Shown: one piece after another, positions 5,390 through 15,079 of the stretch
How the letters are laid out: the number at the start of each line of letters is the position of its first letter
Numbering within the stretch: position 1 is the first letter of the stretch
Origin: an uncultured Collinsella sp.
GTDB taxonomy: Bacteria > Actinomycetota > Coriobacteriia > Coriobacteriales > Coriobacteriaceae
Reading direction: 5' to 3'
Length of the DNA stretch: 17,772 bases
Assembly: GCA_902478935.1 (NCBI GenBank)
Contig: CABSMV010000026.1
Coordinates: forward strand, 1-17,772
The notes under the pieces: model-generated
What the model was told of the DNA's origin: nothing
Seen by the model: only the letters and a program-made list of their open reading frames with translations
The model's database searches: none
Position numbers and translations under genes: made by a program

Positions 5390-8300
5390 TTAGTCATCGT
5401 CGCTCGCGCCTAATTGCTGCAGCAGCATGAGCGCCGCGGCCACCGGGCCGGTGCCGTCGTTGGCGTCGAGACCGCGACCCAGGCCGCTGCCCGCACCGGC
5501 GCCTGCCTTGTAGGGTACCGACAGCTTGCGGCTCTTGGGGAAGTTCACCGCGCCATAGCGGGTCTTAAGCTCAAAAGCCACCTTCTTGGGCACGTCGACG
5601 CCCAAAAACGTGATGCGACCGCCACTGAGCGTGACGCTCTCGAGCCCCAGGCGCTCGCCGCGAATGCGGATTCGTGCGCGATTGAACAGGTTGAGTCCCG
5701 CCAGCGGCAGCTCGCCATGCGCAGCCTCGGTCTCCTCCTGCACCTCATCGATGCTCTCCAGGTCCTCGGCCGCTGCAAGCTTACGGTACACGAGCACGCG
5801 CTGATCCACCGCCGGCAGGTACTCCTCGGACAAGAAGTACTCGGCCGGCAGGTTAATACCCACGCTCGCCGCCTCCACGCCGGCATCGTCATCGCCGCGC
5901 GCCTCGGCCACGGCCTGTCCCAGCATCTGCGTAAACAGGTCAAAGCCCACGCTCGACAGGTTGCCGTGCTGCTCGGCGCCCATAAGCGAGCCGGCACCAC
6001 GGATCTCCAGGTCGCGCATGGCGATGCGCATGCCGCTGCCCAGGTCCTGGAACTCGGAAAGTGCGGTCAGGCGCGCCGTCGCCTCCTCGGTGAGAGGCAG
6101 CTCGCCCGGGAACATAAAGTACGCGTAGGCCTGCGCGGCAGAGCGACCCACACGGCCCTTGAGCTGGTAAAGCTGCGCCAGACCCAGGCGCTGCGAATCC
6201 TCGATGATCAGCGTGTTGGCGGTCGCGTTGTCGATGCCGCTCTCCACGATGGTCGTGGCGATGAGCACGTCGATCTTTTTGGTCGCAAACTCGATCATCA
6301 CGTCCTCGACCTCGCGCGGGCTCATCTTGCCGTGCGCCACGCCCACGCGCGCCTCGGGCGCGGCCTCGTGCACGCGCGCCACGGCGTCGTCGATGGTCTT
6401 GACGCGGTTGGACACGTAGTACACCTGGCCGCCGCGACCCACCTCCAAGCGAATCGCCGCGCTCACCACGTCGGGATCGTACTCTCCCACGTGCACGATC
6501 ACGGGGCGGCGCCCGGTCGGCGGCGTGGTGATCAGGCTCATGTCGCGCACGCCGCTCGTGGCCATCTGCATGGTTCGCGGAATCGGCGTTGCCGAAAGCG
6601 TGAGCACGTCAATCTGCTCGCGCAGGTTCTTGAGCTGCTCCTTGTGCTGCACGCCAAAGCGCTGCTCTTCGTCGATGATCACCATGCCCAGGTTCTTGGG
6701 GTTCACGTCGGCAGAAAGCAAGCGGTGCGTGCCGATGAGCACATCAATCGTGCCCTCGGCAAACGCCTTAAGCGCGCGCTTTTGCTGCGCCGGGGTGCGG
6801 AAGCGGCTGAGCACTTCGACCTCGAGGCCAAACGGGGCAAAGCGCTCAAAGAACGTCTCGTAGTGCTGCTGGGCCAGAATGGTCGTGGGGCAGAGCACCA
6901 TGACTTGGCGGCCGGAGTCCACGCACTTAAAGGCCGCGCGCAAGGCGACCTCGGTCTTGCCAAAGCCCACGTCGCCGCACAGCAGGCGGTCCATGGGCTT
7001 GGGCGCCTCCATGTCGGCCTTGATGTCGGCGATGGCCTCCAGCTGGTCGCGCGTCTCGTCGTAGGGGAAGCTCTCCTCCATCTCGATCTGCTCGGGCGTA
7101 TCGGGCGGACAGGCGATACCGGTAATCGACGAGCGGCGCGTATACAGGTCGACCAGGTCAAACGCCAGCTTTTTGGCGTTCTTGCGTGCCTTGTTGGTGG
7201 CACGCGTCCAGTCGGCGGTATTGAGCCTGGTCAGGCGCGGCTTGTCGCCGTCGGGGCCAACATAGCGTGTGATGCGGTCGACCTGCTCGAGCGGCACGTA
7301 GAGCTTGTCGCCGTCGGCATATTCCAGCAAAAAGTAGTCGCGCTCCTTGCCGCCCACTTCCTGGCGCGCGATCTCGCTAAAGAGCGCGATGCCGTGGGTA
7401 GCGTGCACCACGTAGTCGCCCGGCTTAAACGGGAAGGTGATCTGCGTGATGTCAACCTTGCGGCGGCTGCGCGCGCGGTTGGCGTCCATGCGGGCGTTGA
7501 GGTCGGCGATCGAGAACACGGCCAAATTGGCGTCGGGCACCACCACGCCCTGCGGCAGAGCGGCATCGACAAAGGTCACGCGTCCGCGCGAGATAGTAGG
7601 CACGGCGGCGCCGGCGGCTGCCTGGGCGGCACCTGCCTCGAGCGAGCGGGCGTTGAGCGCATCGGCCTTGCGCTCGCGAATTGCAGCATGGGCATCCTGA
7701 CGGGCAGCACGGTCGGCAGAATCTGCCGCCGCCACGCGCACGCGCTCGCCAATGACGCCGGCGTTTTCGGGCGCCGCGGTCAGCGATTCCTCAAAGGTAA
7801 TGCCCTCGTCGCCAAAGGTGAGCTCCATCGACTCGCGCGCACCGCGGTCGGGAATGGCAAACACGCAGGCGTAACGCTTGCCCACGACTTCCTGAATGCG
7901 CGTCATAAAGCGATTGTCCGAACCCGCGATGGCCGGCTGCTCAATCTTGAGCTCGGCCGTAACCGCACCGCCGGCACGGATGAGGCTTACGTAGTTCAGG
8001 CGCTGCTGAGCACCAAAATCGAGCTGCTGGGCACGTACATACAGGCCATCCAGTCGGTCGACCCCCGCCTCGCCGGCACGGGCCTCGATATCCTCGTAGG
8101 CACGCAGGCAATCGTCGAACAGCGAGCGCGGCTCGGACAGCACCACGAGCGCCTTGCCGCTCACGTGCGCCAGCGGGCTCACGGTCTGGCCGTACATCAC
8201 CGGCAAAAAGCGGTCGAGCTCGGGCGTGACGATACGCGCATCCACCATCTCGAGCAGCGCTGCCAGTTTGCTGTCGTCCTGGCTGGCGCGATAAAGCGCC

Positions 8301-9022
8301 ACATGCATGTTGTGGACGGCCTCGTCGGTAAGCGCCAGCTCACGGCAGGGGAAGATCTCGATGCTGTCCTCGTTGCCGATGGTCTGCCCCGTTGAGCTCA
8401 CCATGCGACGGATGCGATCGATCTCGTCGCCAAAGAACTCAATGCGCACGGGCGCTTTTTCCTGCGCGGGGAACACCTCGACGGTGTCGCCGTGCACGCG
8501 GAACAGACCAGGCGCGTCGGCGGCGCCGGCATTGGTGTAGCCCATGCCCACCAGGCGCTGCGGCACCTCGTCAAAAGGAATCTCCTCGCCCACCGCGAAG
8601 GTCGTGGACTCCCAGTAGCGGCTCTCGACTGGCGGCACGCAACGCAGCAACGCGCGGGCCGAGGCGACCATGATGCAGTTGTCACCGCGAACGATGCGTC
8701 CCAGGGCCTCGCAGCGCTGGGCAACCACAGCATCGTCGGGCACCTGCTCGCGCCACGGATAGTCCTTGCGCTCGGGAAAACGGCACACGTGTGCCAGACC
8801 CACGTAGGCGGCAAGGCTGCGCGCGGCGCGATCGGCCGCATCCTCGCCGCTCACAATGTAGACCGTCGGGCGCGGACGGCGCGCAAACTGGGCGGCCGCC
8901 ATAAGCGTGCGACCCGACTGCGACACGGCCAGCGTCACGTCCTCGCCGGCATCGAGTCCGGCCTCGACGGTCTGCAGCGCCTCGGCAGTGTAGAGCTGCG
9001 CGGCTATACGGTGAATGAGCAT
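5390..9022 (-). CDS. mfd: Transcription-repair coupling factor Mfd
   Basis: A 1210-residue cytoplasmic ATPase that removes RNA polymerase stalled at DNA damage and recruits UvrA. Domains in order: UvrB-like N-terminal region (about 1-340), a middle region, a CarD-like RNA-polymerase-interaction domain starting near residue 530 (FKPGDYVVHATHGIALF), the RecG-like helicase core, and the C-terminal TRCF domain. Helicase motifs include CGDVGFGKTE (Walker A, near 682-692), IIDEEQRFG (near 780-788) and LTLSATPIPRT. Length fits the family (about 1150-1200). An Ala-rich, poorly ordered stretch (about 430-475) precedes the CarD-like domain and looks lineage-specific. The start is ATG 9022, behind a clear GGAGGAA; an upstream in-frame start lacks such a site. 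nth lies upstream on the same strand. Confidence 0.97.
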   Translation of the reverse strand: MLIHRIAAQLYTAEALQTVEAGLDAGEDVTLAVSQSGRTLMAAAQFARRPRPTVYIVSGEDAADRAARSLAAYVGLAHVCRFPERKDYPWREQVPDDAVVAQRCEALGRIVRGDNCIMVASARALLRCVPPVESRYWESTTFAVGEEIPFDEVPQRLVGMGYTNAGAADAPGLFRVHGDTVEVFPAQEKAPVRIEFFGDEIDRIRRMVSSTGQTIGNEDSIEIFPCRELALTDEAVHNMHVALYRASQDDSKLAALLEMVDARIVTPELDRFLPVMYGQTVSPLAHVSGKALVVLSEPRSLFDDCLRAYEDIEARAGEAGVDRLDGLYVRAQQLDFGAQQRLNYVSLIRAGGAVTAELKIEQPAIAGSDNRFMTRIQEVVGKRYACVFAIPDRGARESMELTFGDEGITFEESLTAAPENAGVIGERVRVAAADSADRAARQDAHAAIRERKADALNARSLEAGAAQAAAGAAVPTISRGRVTFVDAALPQGVVVPDANLAVFSIADLNARMDANRARSRRKVDITQITFPFKPGDYVVHATHGIALFSEIARQEVGGKERDYFLLEYADGDKLYVPLEQVDRITRYVGPDGDKPRLTRLNTADWTRATNKARKNAKKLAFDLVDLYTRRSSITGIACPPDTPEQIEMEESFPYDETRDQLEAIADIKADMEAPKPMDRLLCGDVGFGKTEVALRAAFKCVDSGRQVMVLCPTTILAQQHYETFFERFAPFGLEVEVLSRFRTPAQQKRALKAFAEGTIDVLIGTHRLLSADVNPKNLGMVIIDEEQRFGVQHKEQLKNLREQIDVLTLSATPIPRTMQMATSGVRDMSLITTPPTGRRPVIVHVGEYDPDVVSAAIRLEVGRGGQVYYVSNRVKTIDDAVARVHEAAPEARVGVAHGKMSPREVEDVMIEFATKKIDVLIATTIVESGIDNATANTLIIEDSQRLGLAQLYQLKGRVGRSAAQAYAYFMFPGELPLTEEATARLTALSEFQDLGSGMRIAMRDLEIRGAGSLMGAEQHGNLSSVGFDLFTQMLGQAVAEARGDDDAGVEAASVGINLPAEYFLSEEYLPAVDQRVLVYRKLAAAEDLESIDEVQEETEAAHGELPLAGLNLFNRARIRIRGERLGLESVTLSGGRITFLGVDVPKKVAFELKTRYGAVNFPKSRKLSVPYKAGAGAGSGLGRGLDANDGTGPVAAALMLLQQLGASDDD

Positions 9023-9052
9023 GCTGTTCCTCCGGCATCGCAACGCCAAAAG

Positions 9053-9075
9053 CCCGCCGGGGCAAGCTCGGCGGG
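9053..9075 (-). terminator. Terminator-like hairpin upstream of mfd
   Basis: cccgccg (9053-9059) pairs with cggcggg (9069-9075). On the minus strand the stem is followed by CTTTTGG. It could be a second terminator for nth or a hairpin in the mfd leader, since it lies only 30 bases before the mfd start. Confidence 0.5.
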
Positions 9076-9149
9076 TCGTACGTCAAATACATTGCCTGTC
9101 ATGGTAGCGCATGGAGAGGACTCCGGCTCAAGGGCAAACCCAGCCCCGC

Positions 9150-9174
9150 AAAAAACGCCAGACGAAGATGCGTT
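9150..9174 (-). terminator. Intrinsic terminator of nth
   Basis: On the minus strand a short stem AACGC/GCGTT (9170-9174 with 9154-9158) is followed by six T (9155-9150 region). It starts 6 bases past the nth stop codon. The stem is short but the T-run is the best in this gap. Confidence 0.5.
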
Positions 9175-9179
9175 CCGCC

Positions 9180-9845
9180 CTACCCCGCTACGCGCACGCT
9201 GGGGCACAAATCTGCCAGCGGACACTCGTCACACTTGGGCTTGCGGGCATCGCAGATCTCGCGACCAAAGGTGATCCACTGATGGTTGACCGACTCCCAA
9301 TACTCGTGCGGCAAAATCTTGAGCAGATCCTGCTCGGTCTTGAGCGGCTCCTTGGCATGCGTCTTGGGACTCAGCATCAGGCGGTGCGCAATGCGGTTGA
9401 CGTGCGTGTCCACCGCAATGCCCTCCACGATGCCATACCCCACGTTGAGCACGATGTTCGCCGTCTTGCGTCCCACGCCCGGCAGCTTCACGAGTTCCTT
9501 CATGTCGGCCGGCACCTCGCCGCCATAGTCGGCGACGATCATCTGCGCGGCCTCGACGGCATGCTTGGCTTTGCTCTTGTAGAAGCCGAGTGACTTGATA
9601 GTGTCTGCCACGTCAGCCACGCTCGCCCCGGCCATGGCCTCGGGCGTGGGCCACTGGGCAAACAGCCGCGGCGTCACCTTGTTGACCTGTGCATCGGTCG
9701 TTTGCGCCGAAAGCAGCACCGCGATCAGCAGGCGGAAGGGATTCTCGTGGTCCAAAAAGCACTCGACCGGGCCATAGCGACGGTTGAGGCGCTCACACAC
9801 CTCGATGGCGCGCTCGCGCTTGGCGGCATTGGTCTCGCGTGGCAT
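9180..9845 (-). CDS. nth: Endonuclease III (DNA glycosylase/AP lyase)
   Basis: A 221-residue base-excision repair enzyme that removes oxidised pyrimidines and nicks the resulting abasic site. The helix-hairpin-helix LPGVGRKTAN carries the catalytic lysine K127, and the catalytic aspartate is D146 in AVDTHVNR. The C-terminal Fe-S cluster motif is complete: C198-x6-C205-x2-C208-x5-C214. Length matches the family (211-220). The start is ATG 9845, behind GAGGAG; an upstream in-frame start at 9869 has no such site. It sits between the ABC exporter and mfd on the same strand. Gaps with terminator-like hairpins suggest that mfd is at least partly independent. Confidence 0.96.
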   Translation of the reverse strand: MPRETNAAKRERAIEVCERLNRRYGPVECFLDHENPFRLLIAVLLSAQTTDAQVNKVTPRLFAQWPTPEAMAGASVADVADTIKSLGFYKSKAKHAVEAAQMIVADYGGEVPADMKELVKLPGVGRKTANIVLNVGYGIVEGIAVDTHVNRIAHRLMLSPKTHAKEPLKTEQDLLKILPHEYWESVNHQWITFGREICDARKPKCDECPLADLCPSVRVAG

Positions 9846-9908
9846 AACGACTCCTCGGCTCAACGGCACAATAAACTTATGGGCACAATTGTCCCACGTC
9901 CGAGACGC

Positions 9909-11711
<1,803 letters not shown>

Positions 11712-11838
11712 GGGCTTCCTTTCGCATCTGATAGGGCGAAACGCCATTGTTGCACATTGGAGCACGCTCCAGACAAGTGCGATACGAAAAGCGGTAGGGC
11801 GCCCGCGTTTGCACCGGTGCCCCGCCGTCTTGTTGCAA
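11712..11838 (-). other. Gap between rmuC and the ABC exporter
   Basis: These 127 bases hold several small palindromes: ggagc-ac-gctcc (11759-11770), gggcgccc (11797-11804) and gcaccggtgc (11811-11820). On the minus strand a loose GC-rich fold around the last two is followed by CTTTTCG, which could terminate rmuC. A promoter for the ABC gene probably lies here, but I see no convincing -35/-10 pair. Confidence 0.35.
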
Positions 11839-13194
11839 TTAGTCCTCGTCTTCTTGGTCTGTGGGAAGGCCCGCGGGCGTGAGTCCCAAGATCTCATCGA
11901 CTTGGTCGGCGTCTTCCAGTGCGTCGATGTCCTTGAGCTTGCGCTCCATTACGTTGGTGCGCGTGGTAATGATGCCCTCGACCGTTTTGCCCGCGGTCTC
12001 GATCTGCTGCTGGGCGCGGCGCAGCGCCTTTTGATAGCGCGGCAGCTCGGCCTTGACGGCGGAGAGCACGCGCAGTACGTCGTCGGTACGTTTTTGCAGC
12101 CTAAACGTCTGGTAGCTCATCTGCAGGCTGTTGAGAATGGCAGCCATAGTGCTGGGACCGGCAACGTTGACATGATAGTCGCGGCCCAGGGTTTCGATAA
12201 GTCCGGGGCGGCTGACGACCTCGGCGTACAGCCCCTCAAACGGCACGAACATGATGCCAAAGTTGGTCGTTGCCGGCACACTCAGGTACTTTTCGCAGAT
12301 GTCCTTTGCCTCGCGTTTCACCATCATATCGAGCGTCTTGCGCGCTGCGGCAACGGCCTCCGCATCGCCCGACTCCTGGGCGTCGAGCAGATGCTCGTAC
12401 GCGTCGCCCGGGAATTTGGAGTCGATCGGCAGCAGCACGGGATCGCCCTCGTCTACCGGCAGCTTGACGGCAAACTCAACGCGCTCCGAGGCGCCGGGCC
12501 TGGTGGCAACGTTTTCCAGATACTGGTCGGGTGTGAGGATGTCCGTCAGGATCGCACCCAGCTGTACCTCGCCCAAAATGCCGCGCGCTTTTACATTGCC
12601 CAGCACACGCTTGAGGTCGCCTACGCCGGTGGCGATAGATTGCATATCGCCCAGGCCCTTGTACACGGCCTCGAGCTGGTCGCTCACCTGCTTAAACGAT
12701 GCCGACAGGCGATCGTTGAGCGTGCGGGAGAGCTTCTCGTCCACCGTTGCGCGCATCTGATCGAGTTGCACGTTGTTGTCTTTGCGGATAGCACCCAGCT
12801 GGGCATCGACCGTCTCGCGCACCTTGTCCAGGCGGTGCTCGATGCCCTCGCGGTTGGCACCGAGCTGTTGGGCCGTCTCGCGGCGCAGGTCATCCATCCG
12901 GTCACCAGCTTGCGAAAACTCACGTGCGATGGTCAGGTAACGTTGCTGCTCCACGGCCGCATCTGTCGTCTGCTGCTGCGCGATGGCATTGGTCGTGCGG
13001 CGGGTTTCGGCCAGCGCGACGTTCAGGGCATCGAGCGCGTTGTTGGCCTGCTCGAGTGCTGCCAGCGTTTCCGCTCTACTGTCGCCACGCTCCCGCAACT
13101 CGGCACGCAGGCTCTTGAGCTGGAGGGCGCAAGCCACAGCAACCCCCACCGCCACCAAGGCGATCACAACAAGCACAATATCAATAGCAGACAT
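11839..13194 (-). CDS. rmuC: DNA recombination protein RmuC
   Basis: A 451-residue protein of the RmuC family, which limits recombination at inverted repeats and resembles a restriction-type nuclease fold; its biochemical activity is not firmly settled. An N-terminal membrane helix (about 4-24) is followed by a long coiled-coil-prone region (about 28-165, many Ala, Glu, Gln) and the conserved RmuC domain (about 165-420). Family hallmarks are NVKARGILGEVQLGAIL (near 197-213) and FVPFEGLYAEV. The acidic tail TDQEDED is not conserved. The start is ATG 13194, behind GGCGGAG, which also puts the membrane helix at the very N-terminus. It lies with nth, mfd and a mutY-like gene in a repair-rich stretch. 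Confidence 0.93.
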   Translation of the reverse strand: MSAIDIVLVVIALVAVGVAVACALQLKSLRAELRERGDSRAETLAALEQANNALDALNVALAETRRTTNAIAQQQTTDAAVEQQRYLTIAREFSQAGDRMDDLRRETAQQLGANREGIEHRLDKVRETVDAQLGAIRKDNNVQLDQMRATVDEKLSRTLNDRLSASFKQVSDQLEAVYKGLGDMQSIATGVGDLKRVLGNVKARGILGEVQLGAILTDILTPDQYLENVATRPGASERVEFAVKLPVDEGDPVLLPIDSKFPGDAYEHLLDAQESGDAEAVAAARKTLDMMVKREAKDICEKYLSVPATTNFGIMFVPFEGLYAEVVSRPGLIETLGRDYHVNVAGPSTMAAILNSLQMSYQTFRLQKRTDDVLRVLSAVKAELPRYQKALRRAQQQIETAGKTVEGIITTRTNVMERKLKDIDALEDADQVDEILGLTPAGLPTDQEDED

Positions 13195-13317
13195 AAACTC
13201 CGCCCAACAAACCCAATCGAGCACCAATCAATACCGAGATCAATCTTACCCCGCCATACACGCAGAGCGCCCCACGGCAATCGGACAAATGGATTTTGGC
13301 GCACAGGCATTAAAGCG

Positions 13318-13740
13318 CTAGCTCTCCCAGCTGGCGCGAATGGTTGTTATGACATCGCCTAGGCGCTGGCCGAGGGCTGACAGATGTTGGAGCACTTCGC
13401 CGGGCGAAGCGCCGTTGAGGATGCAGGTGAGCGCATACGAGACCAAGAAAATCGCCGCAAGTCCTAGCGGAATGAGCACGATCATCGCCAATGTGCGCAG
13501 GCGCTGGCCCATGCGGCGGCGACGCGTGCGACTTTTGTCGAACGCGAGCTCCTGCGCATATGAATCTTGCTGTACGGAATAGGCCTCTGGTGCCGATTCG
13601 CCCGCAGGCGAAACCGCAGGCGTGGCATTTTGCGCAGGGGGCTGGGCTGCCGCCCCCTGCATTTGCATCTCCATGAGTCGTTGCTGCTGACGCAGCATGC
13701 GCTCAGCTTGCTGCTGCGGAGTCTCAAGAAACAGATCCAT
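13318..13740 (-). CDS. Hypothetical Gln-rich single-pass membrane protein
   Basis: A 140-residue protein I do not recognise. Residues 9-37 are very Gln/Met-rich (QQQAERMLRQQQRLMEMQMQ) and likely helical. Residues 38-58 are Pro/Ala/Ser-rich and disordered. A strongly basic patch RTRRRRMGQRLR (71-82) directly precedes one membrane helix (about 83-108), followed by a 32-residue amphipathic tail. The basic patch suggests that the N-terminal half stays in the cytoplasm. There is no signal peptide and no catalytic motif. ATG 13740 has GGAGG at a good distance, whereas a TTG four codons earlier overlaps that site. It lies 123 bases upstream of rmuC on the same strand. Confidence 0.7.
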   Translation of the reverse strand: MDLFLETPQQQAERMLRQQQRLMEMQMQGAAAQPPAQNATPAVSPAGESAPEAYSVQQDSYAQELAFDKSRTRRRRMGQRLRTLAMIVLIPLGLAAIFLVSYALTCILNGASPGEVLQHLSALGQRLGDVITTIRASWES

Positions 13741-13993
13741 GCTGGCCTCCAAAATCGGAGCATTCGACGCTTACGACCAGCATCCCGCACCGCCATGACC
13801 GCGACAACGCAATCGCCGGCAATAGCCACAAAGTTTCTTTTGCTCAAAAGCTGTCGAAAAGCTCAACAACTCCCCTATCAGCACTTTCTCTGAGCTTTTT
13901 TCGCCATCAATCTTTTGGACTTCCACCCTTACGCCAACTGACCAAAATCTAACCAATAGCTTGACGAAAATTGTGGAGACCGGGACCCCACAC
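13741..13993. other. Upstream region of the Gln-rich membrane protein
   Basis: This non-coding stretch is less GC-rich than its neighbours. It should contain the promoter for the gene at 13740, though I cannot fix -35 and -10 boxes. One hairpin stands out: aaaagctca (13857-13865) pairs with tgagctttt (13891-13899), and the stem is followed on the plus strand by further T, like a plus-strand terminator. No plus-strand gene ends here. Confidence 0.4.
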
Positions 13994-14021
13994 AAAAAGT
14001 GCCGCCCCAAAGGGGCGGCAC
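13994..14021 (-). terminator. Intrinsic terminator of module A
   Basis: A perfect 10-base stem, gtgccgcccc (13999-14008) with ggggcggcac (14012-14021), has a 3-base loop and on the minus strand is followed by five T. It ends transcripts of the membrane protein gene at 14175-14807. The same hairpin recurs at 14899-14922. Confidence 0.9.
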
Positions 14022-14159
14022 ACAAACTTATTATCAGCTTTTCTGTAACGAGCATGCGACGACTCAACGCCGGGGGCGCAGGGCGGGGAAACCTTTGCCT
14101 CGCGCGACCCTGCGAAGCCGTGAGCGAGAGGGGAAGGTTTCCCCGCCCTGCGCCCCGTG
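13994..14159 (-). repeat. 3' untranslated module A (long hairpin, linker, terminator)
   Basis: In RNA (minus) order the module has a long hairpin at 14156-14073, a linker, and the terminator. The hairpin has a perfect 22-base basal stem (14073-14094 with 14135-14156), and pairing continues inward with a few mismatches. The apex 14104-14128 (core accctgcgaagccgtgagcg) is identical in module B. The linker through cgacgac (14057-14063) is also nearly identical in module B. The hairpin begins 18 bases after a stop codon. Confidence 0.8.
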
Positions 14160-14174
14160 GTCGGTGAGAACAGA

Positions 14175-14807
14175 CTACATGCCCGCGAGACCGCGGGCGG
14201 CGGTGGCGCACATAAACGCCAAGGCTAAAATCACGAGCGAGCCCGCAATGTCTGCCAGCACGCCCATTACGCGGCGCTCAAACAGCCAGCTCTCAAAGTG
14301 CGGGGCAACGTTGCGCCAAACACGCCACAGCAAGATGCCCATACCGATGACGCCCGGGATATTGAGCAGTAGGATCTCGGAGCACAAAAGACCGATCAGG
14401 TTGCCGGCGACAAAACCAGCGTCGCCCTCGCAGTATTTGCGGTAGACCACATACAGCATGTACGCCACAAACGGCTGCAAGCACGCAGAAATAAACGTGA
14501 CCACCATCGAGGGCTCCTGCGAAAAGACCTCGGTGAGCTTATCCACGCTCGTGGCATCCTTAGAGGCCAGGAACAGGCCAATGACCACCACAGGCACCAC
14601 GCCCAAGATGACCTCGACCATCGTAAACAACTTGGCGGTCAAGTCCTCACTAGCCGAATTCAAATGGGGCGCCCACTCAGGATGAGCATGCGCACCGACC
14701 TTCTTGTCCTTCTCGGCACGATCGGCCTTTTTGCCCTCGGCAACCCGACGACCAGGATCCTTGCGAGTTCCCGCCGCAGCAACCCGAGCCCGAGACTTCT
14801 TACCCAT
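14175..14807 (-). CDS. Hypothetical multi-pass membrane protein
   Basis: A 210-residue protein I do not recognise. Residues 1-40 are highly basic and Lys/Arg/Ala-rich (MGKKSRARVAAAGTRKD), probably a disordered cytoplasmic tail. About four or five membrane helices follow, near residues 62-82, 101-122, 133-164 (long enough for two) and 184-205. No catalytic motif or conserved family signature stands out. ATG 14807 has GAGG about 8 bases upstream. Its transcript should end in module A, and module B lies just upstream of its promoter region. The single-gene setting between two copies of the same repeat is the most notable thing about it. Confidence 0.7.
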   Translation of the reverse strand: MGKKSRARVAAAGTRKDPGRRVAEGKKADRAEKDKKVGAHAHPEWAPHLNSASEDLTAKLFTMVEVILGVVPVVVIGLFLASKDATSVDKLTEVFSQEPSMVVTFISACLQPFVAYMLYVVYRKYCEGDAGFVAGNLIGLLCSEILLLNIPGVIGMGILLWRVWRNVAPHFESWLFERRVMGVLADIAGSLVILALAFMCATAARGLAGM

Positions 14808-14892
14808 AACCAACACCTCACAAGAGGAAACGAATAGCCAACGCTACCCAGTGTACCCTCTAAGCAACGTCACCGCCCCAACCGGCCCCCAC

Positions 14893-14922
14893 AAAAACGT
14901 GCCGCCCCATAAGGGGCGGCAC
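14893..14922 (-). terminator. Intrinsic terminator of module B
   Basis: A perfect 10-base stem (14899-14908 with 14913-14922) is the same in sequence as in module A. It has a 4-base loop and on the minus strand is followed by one G and five T. It ends rubrerythrin transcripts. Confidence 0.9.
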
Positions 14923-15060
14923 ACAAACTTTTTTATCAGCTTTTCTGTAGCGAGCACACGACGACCCAAAGCGGGCCGAGAGGGCCGGACTACCTTCCCT
15001 CAACGCGACCCTGCGAAGCCGTGAGCGAGGAGGGAAGGTAGTCCGGCCCTCCCGGCCCAG
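14893..15060 (-). repeat. 3' untranslated module B (long hairpin, linker, terminator)
   Basis: It has the same order as module A. The hairpin stem pairs 14973-15001 with 15030-15058, 28 of 29 positions, with one A-C mismatch. Its basal sequence is unrelated to module A, yet the 25-base apex at 15005-15029 is identical, as is almost all of the linker and terminator (14899-14965). The hairpin begins 21 bases after the rubrerythrin stop codon. Confidence 0.8.
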
Positions 15061-15079
15061 CTCACGCTAGCGCCAAGCG

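Noticed and set aside
3997..5430. 477-codon plus-strand open frame
   Set aside because: It crosses the 5' end of the aldolase-like gene, the whole PAP2 gene and a terminator. Both genes on the other strand are well supported.
5414..8395. 993-codon plus-strand open frame
   Set aside because: It is antisense to mfd, whose motifs are complete. The translation is His/Ala/Leu-rich and featureless, and there is no ribosome binding site.
11712..11897. Upstream extension of the ABC exporter
   Set aside because: The extra 62 residues overlap the rmuC 3' end, have no ribosome binding site, and lack similarity to exporter N-termini.
13771..14211. 146-codon minus-strand frame across module A
   Set aside because: It is formed by the hairpin and terminator repeats, overlaps the 3' end of the membrane protein gene, and has no credible start.
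13994..15060. Possible CRISPR-like repeat pair
   Set aside because: There are only two copies about 900 bases apart with a gene between them, and no cas genes. The structure is a hairpin plus terminator, not a repeat-spacer array.
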